Of a DNA stretch of 64,000 nt, positions 1-10,081 are shown piece by piece (position 1 is the stretch's first letter; every line of letters starts with the position of its first letter). Source of the DNA: Hyphomicrobiales bacterium (GTDB lineage Bacteria > Pseudomonadota > Alphaproteobacteria > Rhizobiales > Xanthobacteraceae); contig WHTP01000016.1 of NCBI GenBank assembly GCA_009377695.1, positions 1 through 64,000 of the forward strand, given 5' to 3'. Both the position numbers and the translations under genes were made by a program. The notes beneath the pieces were generated by a model. It was not told the DNA's origin. It did no database searches and saw only the letters and a list, made by a program, of their open reading frames with translations.

Positions 1-69
1 AAACCGACAAAACCTCTTGCGCGCGACAATCAATGCCGCGATCATCACCACCGCCGCGACACAAGATTC

Positions 70-309
70 TCATCCAGATTGTCGCGCGCCTCTCTCCCAG
101 ATTGTCGCGCTACAGTCGGCCCGAATATAGCCCGTGAACCGGATACAGGTGTCGGAACCAGGGATGTAATAGAACCCGTCTCCGTAGAGCGTGCAGATCT
201 TCACGTACTGGACCGGCGCGGCCTTGACGGGAAGATCGGCAGCCTGCGCCCCGACCACTGCGACCATGCCGGCCGCAGAGCCGAGGAGAAGACTTTTCAC
301 CATCTTCAT
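70..309 (-). pseudogene. N-terminal remnant of an alphaproteobacterial porin (Omp2b/porin_2-like)
   Basis: MKMVKSLLLGSAAGMVAVVGAQAADLPVKAAPVQYVKICTLYGDGFYYIPGSDTCIRFTGYIRAD is the typical signal peptide and N-terminus of rhizobial porins, but the ORF stops about 15 aa after GYIRAD instead of running several hundred residues. Confidence 0.75.
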
Positions 310-960
310 ATGAACCTCCAAGTTGTCGTTCGTGGGAGGGTTCCGTCTCCGCCGGGTGCTCCGCACCCTGGAAGGTCCCCTTCAGTCCCCGTGACCATCT
401 GGTTCCGATACAAAACCCATTCCCCAAACCAGACTGGGCGACCTTGGGATGCCCCCCGCCGTCGCACGCTCACATTAGCTCAGAGCCGACTACTGGCAAT
501 GAATAAGCATCGATCTGAACAGGCGCCGATACAGTTTTCCGGTAAGTGTTGCTTGAAAAACACTCGCGATTTCGGATCGTGCGGTCTCCACGGCAATCTT
601 CGATGATCGTTTGTCCCTTCAGGTATTTATAGTTGATCTACAGAAGCTTTGTTGATATTTACGGAAAATACATACGGCAACAACTCTTCTGTTGTTTACG
701 TATCGTTTACGTCTTTTGACTGTTTCTTTATGATAAGTTTACATGCACGGCGTGTCCCCTGCTGCGGTTCCAGCTTTCTCGCACTTGCACGCAGACCAGT
801 TGTTGATGGCAGACACCGACTCAGGCTCACCCACGCCCCAAAGCCAGTGAAGGCATCGGGGGGCGCGAGCAGCTCAAAAGCGCACGACGTTGCGAATCGC
901 CAATTCTGCTGAAATCACGGCGCGTCAGGCGCCATACCCGACGTTCGCAAGTATAGATGG

Positions 961-1050
961 CGGAGAGGAAGGGATTCGAACCCTTGATACGGCTTTAGAC
1001 CGTATAACGGTTTAGCAAACCGCCGCCTTCAGCCACTCGGCCACCTCTCC
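961..1050 (-). tRNA. tRNA-Ser(GCT)
   Basis: Reverse complement GGAGAGGTGGCCGAGTGGCTGAAGGCGGCGGTTTGCTAAACC...GGTTCGAATCCCTTCCTCTCCG; class II tRNA with long variable arm, GCT anticodon, paired acceptor. Confidence 0.95.
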
Positions 1051-1500
1051 GCAGGCCGTCACCACTACAAAACCCCGTCGTTGCGGTCAAACACGGGCCC
1101 GCAACTCCGGCGATTCCTGCGACTCGGGTGGCGTTCTGCGAGTCCACAAAGTGGTCACAACGGCACTTTGCAGAACGCATTGAGGCACCGCGCGAAGCCA
1201 CAAGCGAGCACCGACAAAACCTGCTCGCCGGCGTCGCCGTCAGCGCGATCGCGCGGTCGGCAGTAGTCACAAAAGTGGTCACAAGAGATGGGGGGACTCG
1301 GTGAGCATCCCATTCCCGGCGCGGCACTCGACGATCGGCTTTTTTTTTACCGGCATCGCCGGCACCGGAAGAACCGCGTCGTCATTCCTGATCGGCTCGG
1401 AGTGTGGTGGGTCTTGCGACTCGCCCGAGACGGCAAGGCACAATTACCCTACGACGTGGTGATCTGCGGCGTCCGGCGCCGCATCATCAATGCCTGCAGT

Positions 1501-1770
1501 TCAGTGGGTGTTGTACCACGCTCGTGCCGCACGTTGCGCCGCGGCGATTTCCGCGTCCGACATTTGCGCGGCAACCTCTTGGCGCAGGCGAGCGGCATCC
1601 TCATTGCCCTGCACCGCTGCCAGGTTGAACCACTTGTGCGCGGTGACATAGTCGATCGGAACGCTGCGCCCGACTGAATACATCATACCCAGATCGAATA
1701 ACGTGCTGGCGTTGACCGGCCCCTCGCCGAGGACGGCATGATTGCATTCGCTAAGTTCAAATCGAGCCAT
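1501..1770 (-). CDS. SEL1-like repeat small protein
   Basis: LFDLGMMYSVGRSVPIDYVTAHKWFNLAAVQGNEDAARLR matches the Sel1 repeat pattern. Confidence 0.75.
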   Translation of the reverse strand: MARFELSECNHAVLGEGPVNASTLFDLGMMYSVGRSVPIDYVTAHKWFNLAAVQGNEDAARLRQEVAAQMSDAEIAAAQRAARAWYNTH

Positions 1771-2133
1771 ATCGGCCTCCCCTGTTCGCGCGCGTCCATC
1801 AGGTCGCGGGCTTCGCGCGAGTTCACTCGACCCCCCGGCCGAGCAACGCGACTATGGCCGATAAGATTTGAATGACGTTTTAAGGATCGACGTGAACCAA
1901 ATCTGAATACGAACGACGCAATTGCCGTATATACTTTTGATTAGGCAGCGAATTGCTTGGAATTCCTTGATATTCGCGGACGAGATTTTCCAGCGACTCC
2001 CGAACCTTTGGTGAAACAATAACCATCATCGCGGCGGACCGTGGTACCCGCAACCGTCCTGCGGTGCGCGCTGACCAACTCAGTTGTGTGCCTCTCGCGG
2101 CGTCGTCCTCGATGCCTTCCCCACCCGAGATAT

Positions 2134-2262
2134 TCATGGCACCGCCGGCCGCGCGAGCATGCGATCGAGCCAGCGCTTGCGGTGCGGAAATTCGTTGGTG
2201 GCTTTGTCCCTGCCGGTGCCAAGCAGCGTACCCAGCCCATGCACGGCATGTCGGCGATCCGA
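2134..2262 (-). pseudogene. C-terminal fragment of a glutathione S-transferase, frameshifted
   Basis: Reverse strand reads IADMPCMGWVR in one frame and TNEFPHRKRWLDRMLARPAVP* in another, both GST C-domain-like. Confidence 0.45.
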
Positions 2263-2554
2263 GTAAGTGCCCGAAAGGAATTCCCGGTCGATCGATCTCC
2301 GTCGATCGATCTACTGGGGATTGAAACTTGGGCCTGTTCGAGTGCCCTACCCGCCCTTTGCTGATCGCTATCGTGCCATTGGAGCGATCCATCCCCACTC
2401 TGACCCTGCGCCGCCGCGATTATGCGGAGGCCATTATGATCAACACAACCTATGGACGTGCCATAGGCTTCAAGGTTAGGCTTCGACGTTGCGCGCAGTC
2501 GTTAGAATGAGCGGCTGCGCTGTTTTATGTTTGCTCAAGGAAAGGGAGCCACTC

Positions 2555-2896
2555 ATGATCCGGTTTGTGTGTTCGGCGCTTGTCGCAGGTGCACTTCTTA
2601 TTCCCGTTGCAATGTCCACCCACGTCTCGAATCAGGCGCTTGCCCAGGCGACTGACCAGGCTGCCGAAAAGGCGGAACCGGGGAAAGCCACAAAGAAGAA
2701 AAGAGCAGCCAAGAGCAAGGCTGCAACGACAAGGAAGCGGGAACTGACCGCGGGCCAAAAGGCCGCGCGCGAGCGTCAACGGCAGTGCGGGGAAGAATGG
2801 CGCGAAGCCAAGCAGGGCGGCAAGGTCCAAAAAGGAATGACTTGGCCGAAGTACTGGAGCGCTTGCAACACGCGGCTCAAGGGCAAAGCCACCTGA
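2555..2896 (+). CDS. secreted Lys/Arg-rich hypothetical protein
   Basis: Signal peptide MIRFVCSALVAGALLIPVAMSTHVSNQALAQ then a K/R-rich region; upstream GGAAAGGGAG ribosome-binding site. Confidence 0.65.
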   Translation: MIRFVCSALVAGALLIPVAMSTHVSNQALAQATDQAAEKAEPGKATKKKRAAKSKAATTRKRELTAGQKAARERQRQCGEEWREAKQGGKVQKGMTWPKYWSACNTRLKGKAT

Positions 2897-3215
2897 TCCG
2901 GCCCGAGTGCCTGAGATCAGGCTCGGCGCGCAAATACAAATACTGAGGGCGTCGGCGAGATTCGAGAAGTCCGAGCTGGCGGCTGTTACCGCCGGCGAGG
3001 GCCGGACTTGCCGTCCCTCGCATTCCGCGTACCTCACCTCTCGGTTCGATCCGCGTGAATCTCGTACCCCTGTCTCGCCGACGCCCTCTGTCGTCGACCG
3101 AAGCCGGCGTTGTCGACAGCGGCTGCTTAGCGCTCACCGCAGGTCAACAATCGCCGGCCCGTTTGACGCGGTCATCGACATCATGCGAAGCCGAAGACCG
3201 TGAAGTAGCGGTAGC

Positions 3216-3296
3216 TTACTTCTTCTTCCGGCGCTTGGTCTTCTTCGCGCCCTTTTTTGCCGCTGACTTCGTCTTCGACTTTCTCTTCTTCGCCAT
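3216..3296 (-). CDS. 26-aa lysine/arginine-rich microprotein MAKKRKSKTKSAAKKGAKKTKRRKKK
   Basis: ORF read manually on the reverse strand, below the ORF-track length cutoff; AGGAGGG located 5 nt upstream of ATG. Confidence 0.55.
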   Translation of the reverse strand: MAKKRKSKTKSAAKKGAKKTKRRKKK

Positions 3297-3886
3297 GCTG
3301 CCCTCCTAGCCATGAGTGAGTGGCGATGTCGTAACAGTGCACGCGCGAATCGCGGGCACTGGACTCCGATTACTACAGAGCAGCGAAAAAATCAGCGTTT
3401 CCGCTTAATGAAGGGTGTACGGAGTGTTTACGACACTCGATCTTGTGGCTGCACGCGATCACGCGATCACCGCTCGCGATGCAATGAGCAACAGCATCGC
3501 GGTTCGATCTGCAAAAAGGTATCGATGTGCGACAAGTGCCGAATTTACAAGGCTTTCTGATGATTCAATATTCGCGTGGCGACAACGTCAGCGACGGTGT
3601 TGGTCGCTTCATCGATCGACCATCGACAGGCAGAAATGCCGCCTGAAGCGCGTCAACCAACCTGTGAAAAAAATTTTCGGCGACGAGCTCCAAACGGTGC
3701 CGCGCGGGACCGAATCCGACACGAATCGAGCGAATCGGCCAGGAACTGATTCGCGGCGCGGACATGCGAACAGGTCGATCTTGTCCTCGCGAGGACACGC
3801 CGACCAACATGTGAGCGGTCGAATGCGTCCGCCGTGACGGACACGAACGTCGCGTGAGCAGGAGATTGTCGACAGAGAGAGCCGTC

Positions 3887-3918
3887 TTAGACGCCGAGCT
3901 TGTTAGACGCCGAGCTTG
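3887..3918. repeat. perfect 16-bp tandem duplication TTAGACGCCGAGCTTG x2 at the gatB stop codon
   Basis: Seen directly at 3887-3902 and 3903-3918. Confidence 0.95.
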
Positions 3919-5384
3919 CGCTTGAGCAGATCGTTCACGGCCTGCGGGTTGGCCTTGCCGCCCGATGCTTTCATCACCTGACCGACAAACCAGCCAGCGA
4001 GTTTCGGATTGGCCTTCGCTTGCTCGACCTTGTCCGGGTTCGCCGCGACGATCTCGTCGACCACCTTCTCGATCGCCGAGAGGTCGGTCACCTGCTCCAT
4101 CCCACGATCCTTGACGATCTGACGCGGGTCGCCGCCTTCGCTCCAGACAATTTCGAACAAGTCCTTGGCGATCTTGCCGGAGATCGTTCCAGCCGCAATC
4201 AGATCGAGGATTGCGCCGAGTTGCGATGACGACATCGGCGAGGCAAGGATGTCCTTCCCCTCCTTGTTGAGCCGCCCGGCGAGCTCGTTGATCACCCAGT
4301 TGGCTGCCGCCTTGGCATCGCGGCCGCGGGCCACGTCCTCGAAATAGTCCGCCGCTTCGCGCTCTGCCGTGAGTACGTTGGCATCGTAAGCGGTAAGTGC
4401 GTAGTCGCGCATGAAACGCACCTTCTTCTGGTCCGGCAATTCGGGCAGATGCGACTTCAGATCGGCGACCAGCGCCGGCGACACTTCAAGTGGCAAAAGA
4501 TCGGGATCCGGGAAGTAGCGATAGTCATGCGCCTCTTCCTTGTTGCGCATCGACCGCGTCTCGCCCTTGTTCGGATCGAACAGCCGGGTCTCCTGTACGA
4601 CCGTGCCACCGTCTTCGATCAGATCGATCTGCCGGCGCGCCTCGTAGTCGACGGCCTGGCCGATGAAGCGGATCGAATTGACGTTCTTGATCTCGCAGCG
4701 GGTACCAAACGGTTCGCCGGTGCGCCGCACCGAGACATTCACATCGGCGCGCAGGCTGCCCTTTTCCATGTCGCCGTCGCAGGTCCCGAGATAGCGCAGG
4801 ATCGTGCGCAGCTTGGATACATAGGCCTTGGCCTCATCGGCCGAACGCAGGTCGGGCTTCGACACGATCTCCATCAACGCAACGCCTGACCGGTTGAGGT
4901 CGATGAACGACATGGTCGGATGCTGCTCATGCAGGAGCTTGCCGGCGTCCTGCTCGAGATGGACGCGTTCGATCCCGACGGTGATGGTCTCGCCGTCGGT
5001 CATGTCGAGAACGACCTCGCCCTCACCCACGATCGGCGATTTGTATTGGCTGATCTGGTAGCCCTGCGGCAGGTCCGGATAGAAATAGTTCTTCCGGTCG
5101 AACACCGACCTGAGATTGATCCTGGCGTTGAGCCCGAGGCCGGTGCGCACTGCCTGGCGGATACACTCCTCGTTGATCACCGGCAGCATGCCGGGCATCG
5201 CGGCGTCGACCAGCGACACGTGCGAGTTCGGCTCGCCGCCGAAGGCGGTCGACGCGCCGGAGAACAACTTAGCCTCCGACGTGACCTGGGCATGGACTTC
5301 AAGGCCGATCACGACCTCCCAGTCGCCGGTGGCGCCTTTCAAGAGTTTTCGATGGCGTGCAGGCTCGCTCATGGCGGAGGTCAT
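3903..5384 (-). CDS. gatB: Asp-tRNA(Asn)/Glu-tRNA(Gln) amidotransferase subunit GatB
   Basis: [12 protein letters not shown]..., [33 protein letters not shown]-terminal GatB/Yqey tail. Confidence 0.97.
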   Translation of the reverse strand: MTSAMSEPARHRKLLKGATGDWEVVIGLEVHAQVTSEAKLFSGASTAFGGEPNSHVSLVDAAMPGMLPVINEECIRQAVRTGLGLNARINLRSVFDRKNYFYPDLPQGYQISQYKSPIVGEGEVVLDMTDGETITVGIERVHLEQDAGKLLHEQHPTMSFIDLNRSGVALMEIVSKPDLRSADEAKAYVSKLRTILRYLGTCDGDMEKGSLRADVNVSVRRTGEPFGTRCEIKNVNSIRFIGQAVDYEARRQIDLIEDGGTVVQETRLFDPNKGETRSMRNKEEAHDYRYFPDPDLLPLEVSPALVADLKSHLPELPDQKKVRFMRDYALTAYDANVLTAEREAADYFEDVARGRDAKAAANWVINELAGRLNKEGKDILASPMSSSQLGAILDLIAAGTISGKIAKDLFEIVWSEGGDPRQIVKDRGMEQVTDLSAIEKVVDEIVAANPDKVEQAKANPKLAGWFVGQVMKASGGKANPQAVNDLLKRKLGV

Positions 5385-5539
5385 CGCAAACCCGTTCGCC
5401 CGCGTCAATTCAAGGCTGGCCGCATCCCTCACCGCCGGCCCGTTGTCGCACACCGTCCGCCGCAGTAGGCTTTGCTGGCAAGGAAACGGCATCACACCCA
5501 CCCACACATAAGCGTATGCCGCCGCCAGGGAGCCCTCCA

Positions 5540-6535
5540 ATGAACGACCCCATCATGCTGAGCCGCCGACACTTCACTGGCCTTGCCGCAGCGTCTGCTT
5601 TGGCGCCCGCCCTCGGCGGCAGCGCCACCGCGCAGACCTACCCGAACCATGTCGTGCGGCTGGTGGTGCCGTTCACGCCCGGCGGCGGCATCGATGCAAT
5701 CGGGCGTATCGTCGGCGGGCGGCTGTCGGAACTCTGGGGCCAGCAGGTCGTGGTCGAGAACAAGCCGGGCGCGGGCGCCAACATCGGGATCGAGTTCGTG
5801 GCACGCGCGGCGCCGGACGGCTACACCATGCTGATCACCGCCGGCGGGCTTGTGGTCAATCAATTCCTGTTTCCCTCGATCAACTACGATCCGGTCGCCG
5901 ACTTCGCTCCGGTCTCGCTGCTCTGCCTGTTTCCCAATCTTGTCGTCGTTCCGAAGGACTCGAAATTCCGCACCGTTGCCGACGTCATCGCCTATGCGAA
6001 AGCCAACCCGGGCAAGCTGACCTACGCCTCCCCGGGACACGGCAGCTCGCCGCACATGAGCGCGGAGCTGTTCAAAAACATGGCCAAGGTCGACATTACC
6101 CACGTGCCCTATCGCGGCGCCGCGCCTGGTTACACCGACCTGATCGCCGGCCGCGTCGACCTGTACTTTGCGGTGATGGCGTCCGGGCTGCCGCTGGTCC
6201 AGGCCGGGCAATTGCGCGCGCTCGCGGTCACCACCACGAAACGCCACAACGCCGCGCCGGAGGTGCCAACCGTCGCCGAAAGCGGCTTGCCCGGCTATGA
6301 CATGTCGTCCTGGTTTGCCTTCGTCATGCCGGCCAAGACGCCGTCGGAGATCATCCGCAAGGTGAACGCCGATACCAATACCGTGCTCGGCGAAGCAGTG
6401 GTCAAGGCGCGGTTTGACAAGCTCGGCGTCAGCGCCGCTGGTTCAACGCCAGAGGCGCTCGGCGCCCACCTCAAGGAGGAGATGGCGAAATGGGGTCCGG
6501 TGATCAAAGCCGCCAACATCAAGGTCAGCGATTGA
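5540..6535 (+). CDS. tripartite tricarboxylate transporter substrate-binding protein (TctC/Bug family)
   Basis: Tat-like leader [58 protein letters not shown]. Confidence 0.95.
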   Translation: MNDPIMLSRRHFTGLAAASALAPALGGSATAQTYPNHVVRLVVPFTPGGGIDAIGRIVGGRLSELWGQQVVVENKPGAGANIGIEFVARAAPDGYTMLITAGGLVVNQFLFPSINYDPVADFAPVSLLCLFPNLVVVPKDSKFRTVADVIAYAKANPGKLTYASPGHGSSPHMSAELFKNMAKVDITHVPYRGAAPGYTDLIAGRVDLYFAVMASGLPLVQAGQLRALAVTTTKRHNAAPEVPTVAESGLPGYDMSSWFAFVMPAKTPSEIIRKVNADTNTVLGEAVVKARFDKLGVSAAGSTPEALGAHLKEEMAKWGPVIKAANIKVSD

Positions 6536-6643
6536 ACGCAGCAAGCTCGTTATCGTAATAAGCCCCTGTCGTAAGCCGATATCACAAGAAACATTTCATC
6601 CCGGTTCTGGCCGCCCTGATCGGCGGCGTCTTTGGAGTGCGCA

Positions 6644-7339
6644 ATGGCAACTGCAATCAAGGTCATCTCCTCGCAAGCGATCAAGGAGGCCTATCTCGCG
6701 TTCGCGCCGGAATTCGAGCGCACAAGCGGACACAAGGTCGTCACCACCTGGAACGGGACCAACGACATTCTCAGGAAGCTCCGCGCCGGCGAAGCCTTCG
6801 ACATGGTGATCCTGGTGACGCCTGCGATGGAGGAGATGATCAAGGAAGGCAAGGTCATTGCCGACAGCCGCGTCGATCTCGTCCGTTCAGGCATCGCCAT
6901 TGCCGTCCCGATAGGCGCGCCCAAGCCCGACATCAGCACCGTCGACGCAGTCAAGCGGGTGCTGCTCGCAGCCAAGGGCATCGGCTACTCGTCCGGCCCG
7001 AGCGGTGTGTTCCTCGAAGGCCTCTTCAATCGCTGGGGGATCTGGGATCAGGTCGGGTCGAAGATCAAGCAGACGCCGCCGGGAACGCCGGTCGGCTCGA
7101 TCCTCGCGCGCGGCGACGTCGACATCGGATTCCAGCAGGTGAGCGAGTTGCTGCTCTATCCCGGCATCCAGTACGTCGGCCCGGTGCCGCAGGAGATGGA
7201 CACCGTCAGCGTCTTTGCCGGCGGCGTCCACAGCCACGCCAGCCAGGCCGATGCGGCACGCGAGTACATCAAGTTCATCGCGTCGCCCGCTGCCCTGCCC
7301 TTCATCAAGAAGACCGGCATGGAACAAGGCGCGTCGTGA
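6644..7339 (+). CDS. molybdate/ModA-like extracellular solute-binding family protein
   Basis: IKVISSQAIKEAYLAFAPEFERTSGHKVVTTWNGTNDILRKLRAGEAFDMVI, GDVDIGFQQVSELL; no obvious signal peptide. Confidence 0.85.
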   Translation: MATAIKVISSQAIKEAYLAFAPEFERTSGHKVVTTWNGTNDILRKLRAGEAFDMVILVTPAMEEMIKEGKVIADSRVDLVRSGIAIAVPIGAPKPDISTVDAVKRVLLAAKGIGYSSGPSGVFLEGLFNRWGIWDQVGSKIKQTPPGTPVGSILARGDVDIGFQQVSELLLYPGIQYVGPVPQEMDTVSVFAGGVHSHASQADAAREYIKFIASPAALPFIKKTGMEQGAS

Positions 7340-7379
7340 GCTGACGACGGCCGCGCTCCCCGCTTCTGCCGCGAAGCGA

Positions 7380-8771
7380 TCAAAGCCCGCGGCGGAAGGC
7401 CCGGTAGATCGAATTGTTGCGGACCGCCTCCCTGCCCGCCTCGATCAGAAAGTCGACGGACTGCTGAGGAAGATAGAAACGGGTCGGGATCGCATCGAGC
7501 GCCTCGGCGCGGGTTCGGTCAAACTGGTCGAAGCCGACGCGCTCGACAAAAACGTTGACATCGTCACAGCGCCAGTTGGGACCCACGCCCAGGCGCTGCC
7601 GTTCGGCGGCGGACAAGCCGCAGCGCCAGCGTCGAACTTTTCCCACCCACTCGTTCATGAGCGCGCCGAACGCGGCATAGCTTGCGCGCGTGTTCGCCTC
7701 GGTAGCCGTATCGGCTGTTGCCATCACGAGTTCGACACCGGTCGGTCCTGGGAGCTGCTGCGCCCAATTGCCGGATGGAGCGCGGCCGGAATCCACGATC
7801 AAAAAGAACATCCGCCGAATGCGCACGGCCTGTCGCGGCGTCATGGGCTCATACGGCCGCGTCGCTGAGAGCAACGCGATACTGAAGCCTGAAAGCCCGA
7901 AATTATCGACCAGGCCACCGTCCAGCAGCTTTACGTAGCGCATTGAGCCGGTGTGGTAGCTTTCGATCGCCTGTGCGAAGTCGCGCAACAAAGGTTGCGC
8001 ATTACGGTTGGCGCGTGCGCGCACGATCCAGTCCGGCAGCTTGGTCTGGCACCGGCCTGGAAAGGTTTCGAGGACGATCGGCGCGAACACCACCGGTACC
8101 GCGGCCGAGGCTGCAACCGCTTCCGAGATCGGATAGCTCAGCAGGTCGCTGCACATCGCGTCGAAGGCGACGCTCCCGAACACGAACGGTGTGCGGTTAT
8201 AGATGTCCGACGCATTGATCCAAATGCGCGGCCGCTGATCGCGCCGGAATTCGCGGAAGGTCGCGCCGCCGAACAGGTTCTCGTCGAGCCAGCGCGGCAG
8301 ATGCGTGGCGTCGTTCAAGCCGCCGCCGAGCGCGCGGCCGAGATTGATCAGGGAGACCCGAGTGTTGAGAGACTCCTCGGCGTTGCGCAGCAGGAAGCGT
8401 TCGCGGAAGTCGGCGAGCGCGTCGCGCCGGCGCAGGCCGTAATAGGCCGCAAGCACCGACCCGCCGGACACGCCAGACACGAAATCGACGCGGTCGAGCA
8501 GCGACACGGCCTTGCCGCGATCGCGGATGCGCATGGTGTCGAGCTCTTTGAGCACGCCGAAGGAGAAGGCCGCTGCGCGGGTGCCGCCGCCGGAGAAGGC
8601 GAGGCTCAACATGACGTCGTCGGAGTTGAGCGGCAGTTCACTGCCAAGCGATGCCGCCTGCACCGGCCCGGTCAGCGGTTGATTCTGCGGCACGTTGTAA
8701 ACGCTGGTGCAGCCGCTGAGTGCGACAACACCTATTGCAGCGACCAGCCGCCCCCACGCATGCATCGACAC
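7380..8771 (-). CDS. patatin-like phospholipase lipoprotein
   Basis: Lipobox LSGC; FSGGGTRAAAFSFGVL, GVSGGSVLAAYYG and LLDGGLVDNFG patatin motifs. Confidence 0.93.
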   Translation of the reverse strand: MSMHAWGRLVAAIGVVALSGCTSVYNVPQNQPLTGPVQAASLGSELPLNSDDVMLSLAFSGGGTRAAAFSFGVLKELDTMRIRDRGKAVSLLDRVDFVSGVSGGSVLAAYYGLRRRDALADFRERFLLRNAEESLNTRVSLINLGRALGGGLNDATHLPRWLDENLFGGATFREFRRDQRPRIWINASDIYNRTPFVFGSVAFDAMCSDLLSYPISEAVAASAAVPVVFAPIVLETFPGRCQTKLPDWIVRARANRNAQPLLRDFAQAIESYHTGSMRYVKLLDGGLVDNFGLSGFSIALLSATRPYEPMTPRQAVRIRRMFFLIVDSGRAPSGNWAQQLPGPTGVELVMATADTATEANTRASYAAFGALMNEWVGKVRRWRCGLSAAERQRLGVGPNWRCDDVNVFVERVGFDQFDRTRAEALDAIPTRFYLPQQSVDFLIEAGREAVRNNSIYRAFRRGL

Positions 8772-8859
8772 GGAACCCCTGCCCAGACGTCACCCTATCA
8801 GCGGTGCGTTGCGGCATGGTCAACAGTCACTTAAAGGCGAACTTATGGTTTGGAGGCCG

Positions 8860-9147
8860 CTAACCCAGCAAATCACGGGCAATCGCGGCCCATTCGGCAC
8901 TGAATGGGCCGGTTGCCGCCGGGATACCGGCGCGCCGGTACCAATAGCGGGCGTTTTCCTCGTCCTTTTCGAGCCGGTGCAGGTAAGCGTGCACGCGCGC
9001 GCAATTCTTGCCGCCCTCGTCCATCACCAGCGCATGTGCGGTGTCCCACCGGTCCTTGCCGGCCCACCACAGTGCGGCGAGCGCCGGCGACAGCTTCGCC
9101 GGCGGCGTTCGCTTCGATAGGCTGCGTTTGAATTCCGCGAACGTCAT
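8860..9147 (-). CDS. conserved hypothetical protein
   Basis: MTFAEFKRSLSKRTPPAKLSPALAALWWAGKDRWDTAHALVMDEGGK..., coherent soluble protein. Confidence 0.75.
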   Translation of the reverse strand: MTFAEFKRSLSKRTPPAKLSPALAALWWAGKDRWDTAHALVMDEGGKNCARVHAYLHRLEKDEENARYWYRRAGIPAATGPFSAEWAAIARDLLG

Positions 9148-9155
9148 CAAGGACT

Positions 9156-9231
9156 GGTGTGGCGGTTCAGAAGTCCGCATCCACGAACGCGCCGCAAGAT
9201 AATACGAACTTCGGAGTCGAGACGCTACCCC
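9156..9231. repeat. dispersed palindromic repeat, member A
   Basis: GGTGTGGCGGTTCAGAAGTCCGC (9156-9178) matches 33321-33343 at 22/23; followed by CGAACTTCGGA, also shared with member D. Confidence 0.6.
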
Positions 9232-9458
9232 TGCTCGTGCCGTTGCCGCGCTGAAATGACGTCATTAGCTTGAAAGTTTGTCGACCACCTATGCCCCGGA
9301 TTGTCCCGCAGCCGCTCCGTTGATTTCGCGGGGAGAGCGTGGGCATTGAGGTCCGTCGAAATCAGGCATAGGTTATCCAAGACCCAAACGGCCGCGCATC
9401 ATCAGGCGACGGCCTGTCGCCGGCCGTGCGCGCCTGCTCATCGCATGGAGGTAAGGTC

Positions 9459-9926
9459 ATGGCCATCGCCCCGACCCTGCAGAAATATCTCGACCGGAAC
9501 GTCGTGTACGACGTGATCACGCACGAACCGACAGTGACGTCCGGACGCACCGCCCAGGCCTGCCATGTCTCGGGTGACCAACTCGCCAAGGCGATCGTAT
9601 TGCGCCGCAACGGGAACTATCTTCTCGCCGTGGTGCCGGCCTCGCATCATATCCGCGTGACCGACTTGAAGTCGCAACTCGGCGATGACGTCGATCTGGC
9701 TGACGAGAAGGAGCTTAAGCGGCTGTTTCCAGACTGCGTGCCTGGTGCCGTTCCTGCGGTCGGCCAGTGCTACGATCTGGACGTCATTATCGACGACAGC
9801 ATTCAGCAGCCGGCTGACGTCTATCTTGAAGGTGGCGATCACATGACGCTGATTCACCTGACTCAGGCGGAGTTTGCCCGGCTGATGGCGGATGCGCGGC
9901 ACTTCCGTTTCAGCGTCCACGACTGA
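9459..9926 (+). CDS. YbaK/EbsC-type aminoacyl-tRNA deacylase family protein
   Basis: YDVITHEPTVTSGRTAQACHVSGDQLAKAIVLRRNGNYLLAVVPASHHI. Confidence 0.85.
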   Translation: MAIAPTLQKYLDRNVVYDVITHEPTVTSGRTAQACHVSGDQLAKAIVLRRNGNYLLAVVPASHHIRVTDLKSQLGDDVDLADEKELKRLFPDCVPGAVPAVGQCYDLDVIIDDSIQQPADVYLEGGDHMTLIHLTQAEFARLMADARHFRFSVHD

Positions 9927-10081
9927 ACGACGCGCGAAACACCGAGGTTGGCCTCGGCCCCAGGCGCCACTACCGCTTCAATGGGGCAGACAGGGACTTC
10001 CGCAACCGGCAGGCATGTCCGCGCGTCGCATGCATTTGGCTGCTCTCCTGCCTCGACCTTTCCAGGAGAGAGGCGGCAACC

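Noticed and set aside
640-760. AT-rich island with GTTTACGT repeats
   Set aside because: Could be foreign DNA or a promoter region, but no gene, dyad or mobile feature supports a specific call
995-1327. 110-aa - strand ORF with VVTTFVTT-like segment
   Set aside because: Reads through tRNA-Ser; probably spurious. GTGGTCACAA repeats here were too short to interpret
2280-2315. GTCGATCGATCT direct repeat
   Set aside because: Short, GATC/CGATCG-rich sequence expected by chance in this composition
1880-2398. 172-aa - strand ORF
   Set aside because: Overlaps a GST fragment in other frames and lacks coherent domain features; at most the last 49 aa might be real
3900-5511. Long + strand ORFs antisense to gatB (3900-4229, 4449-4889, 4920-5468)
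   Set aside because: Typical GC-rich shadow ORFs opposite a real gene; no recognizable motifs, Arg/His/Asp-biased composition
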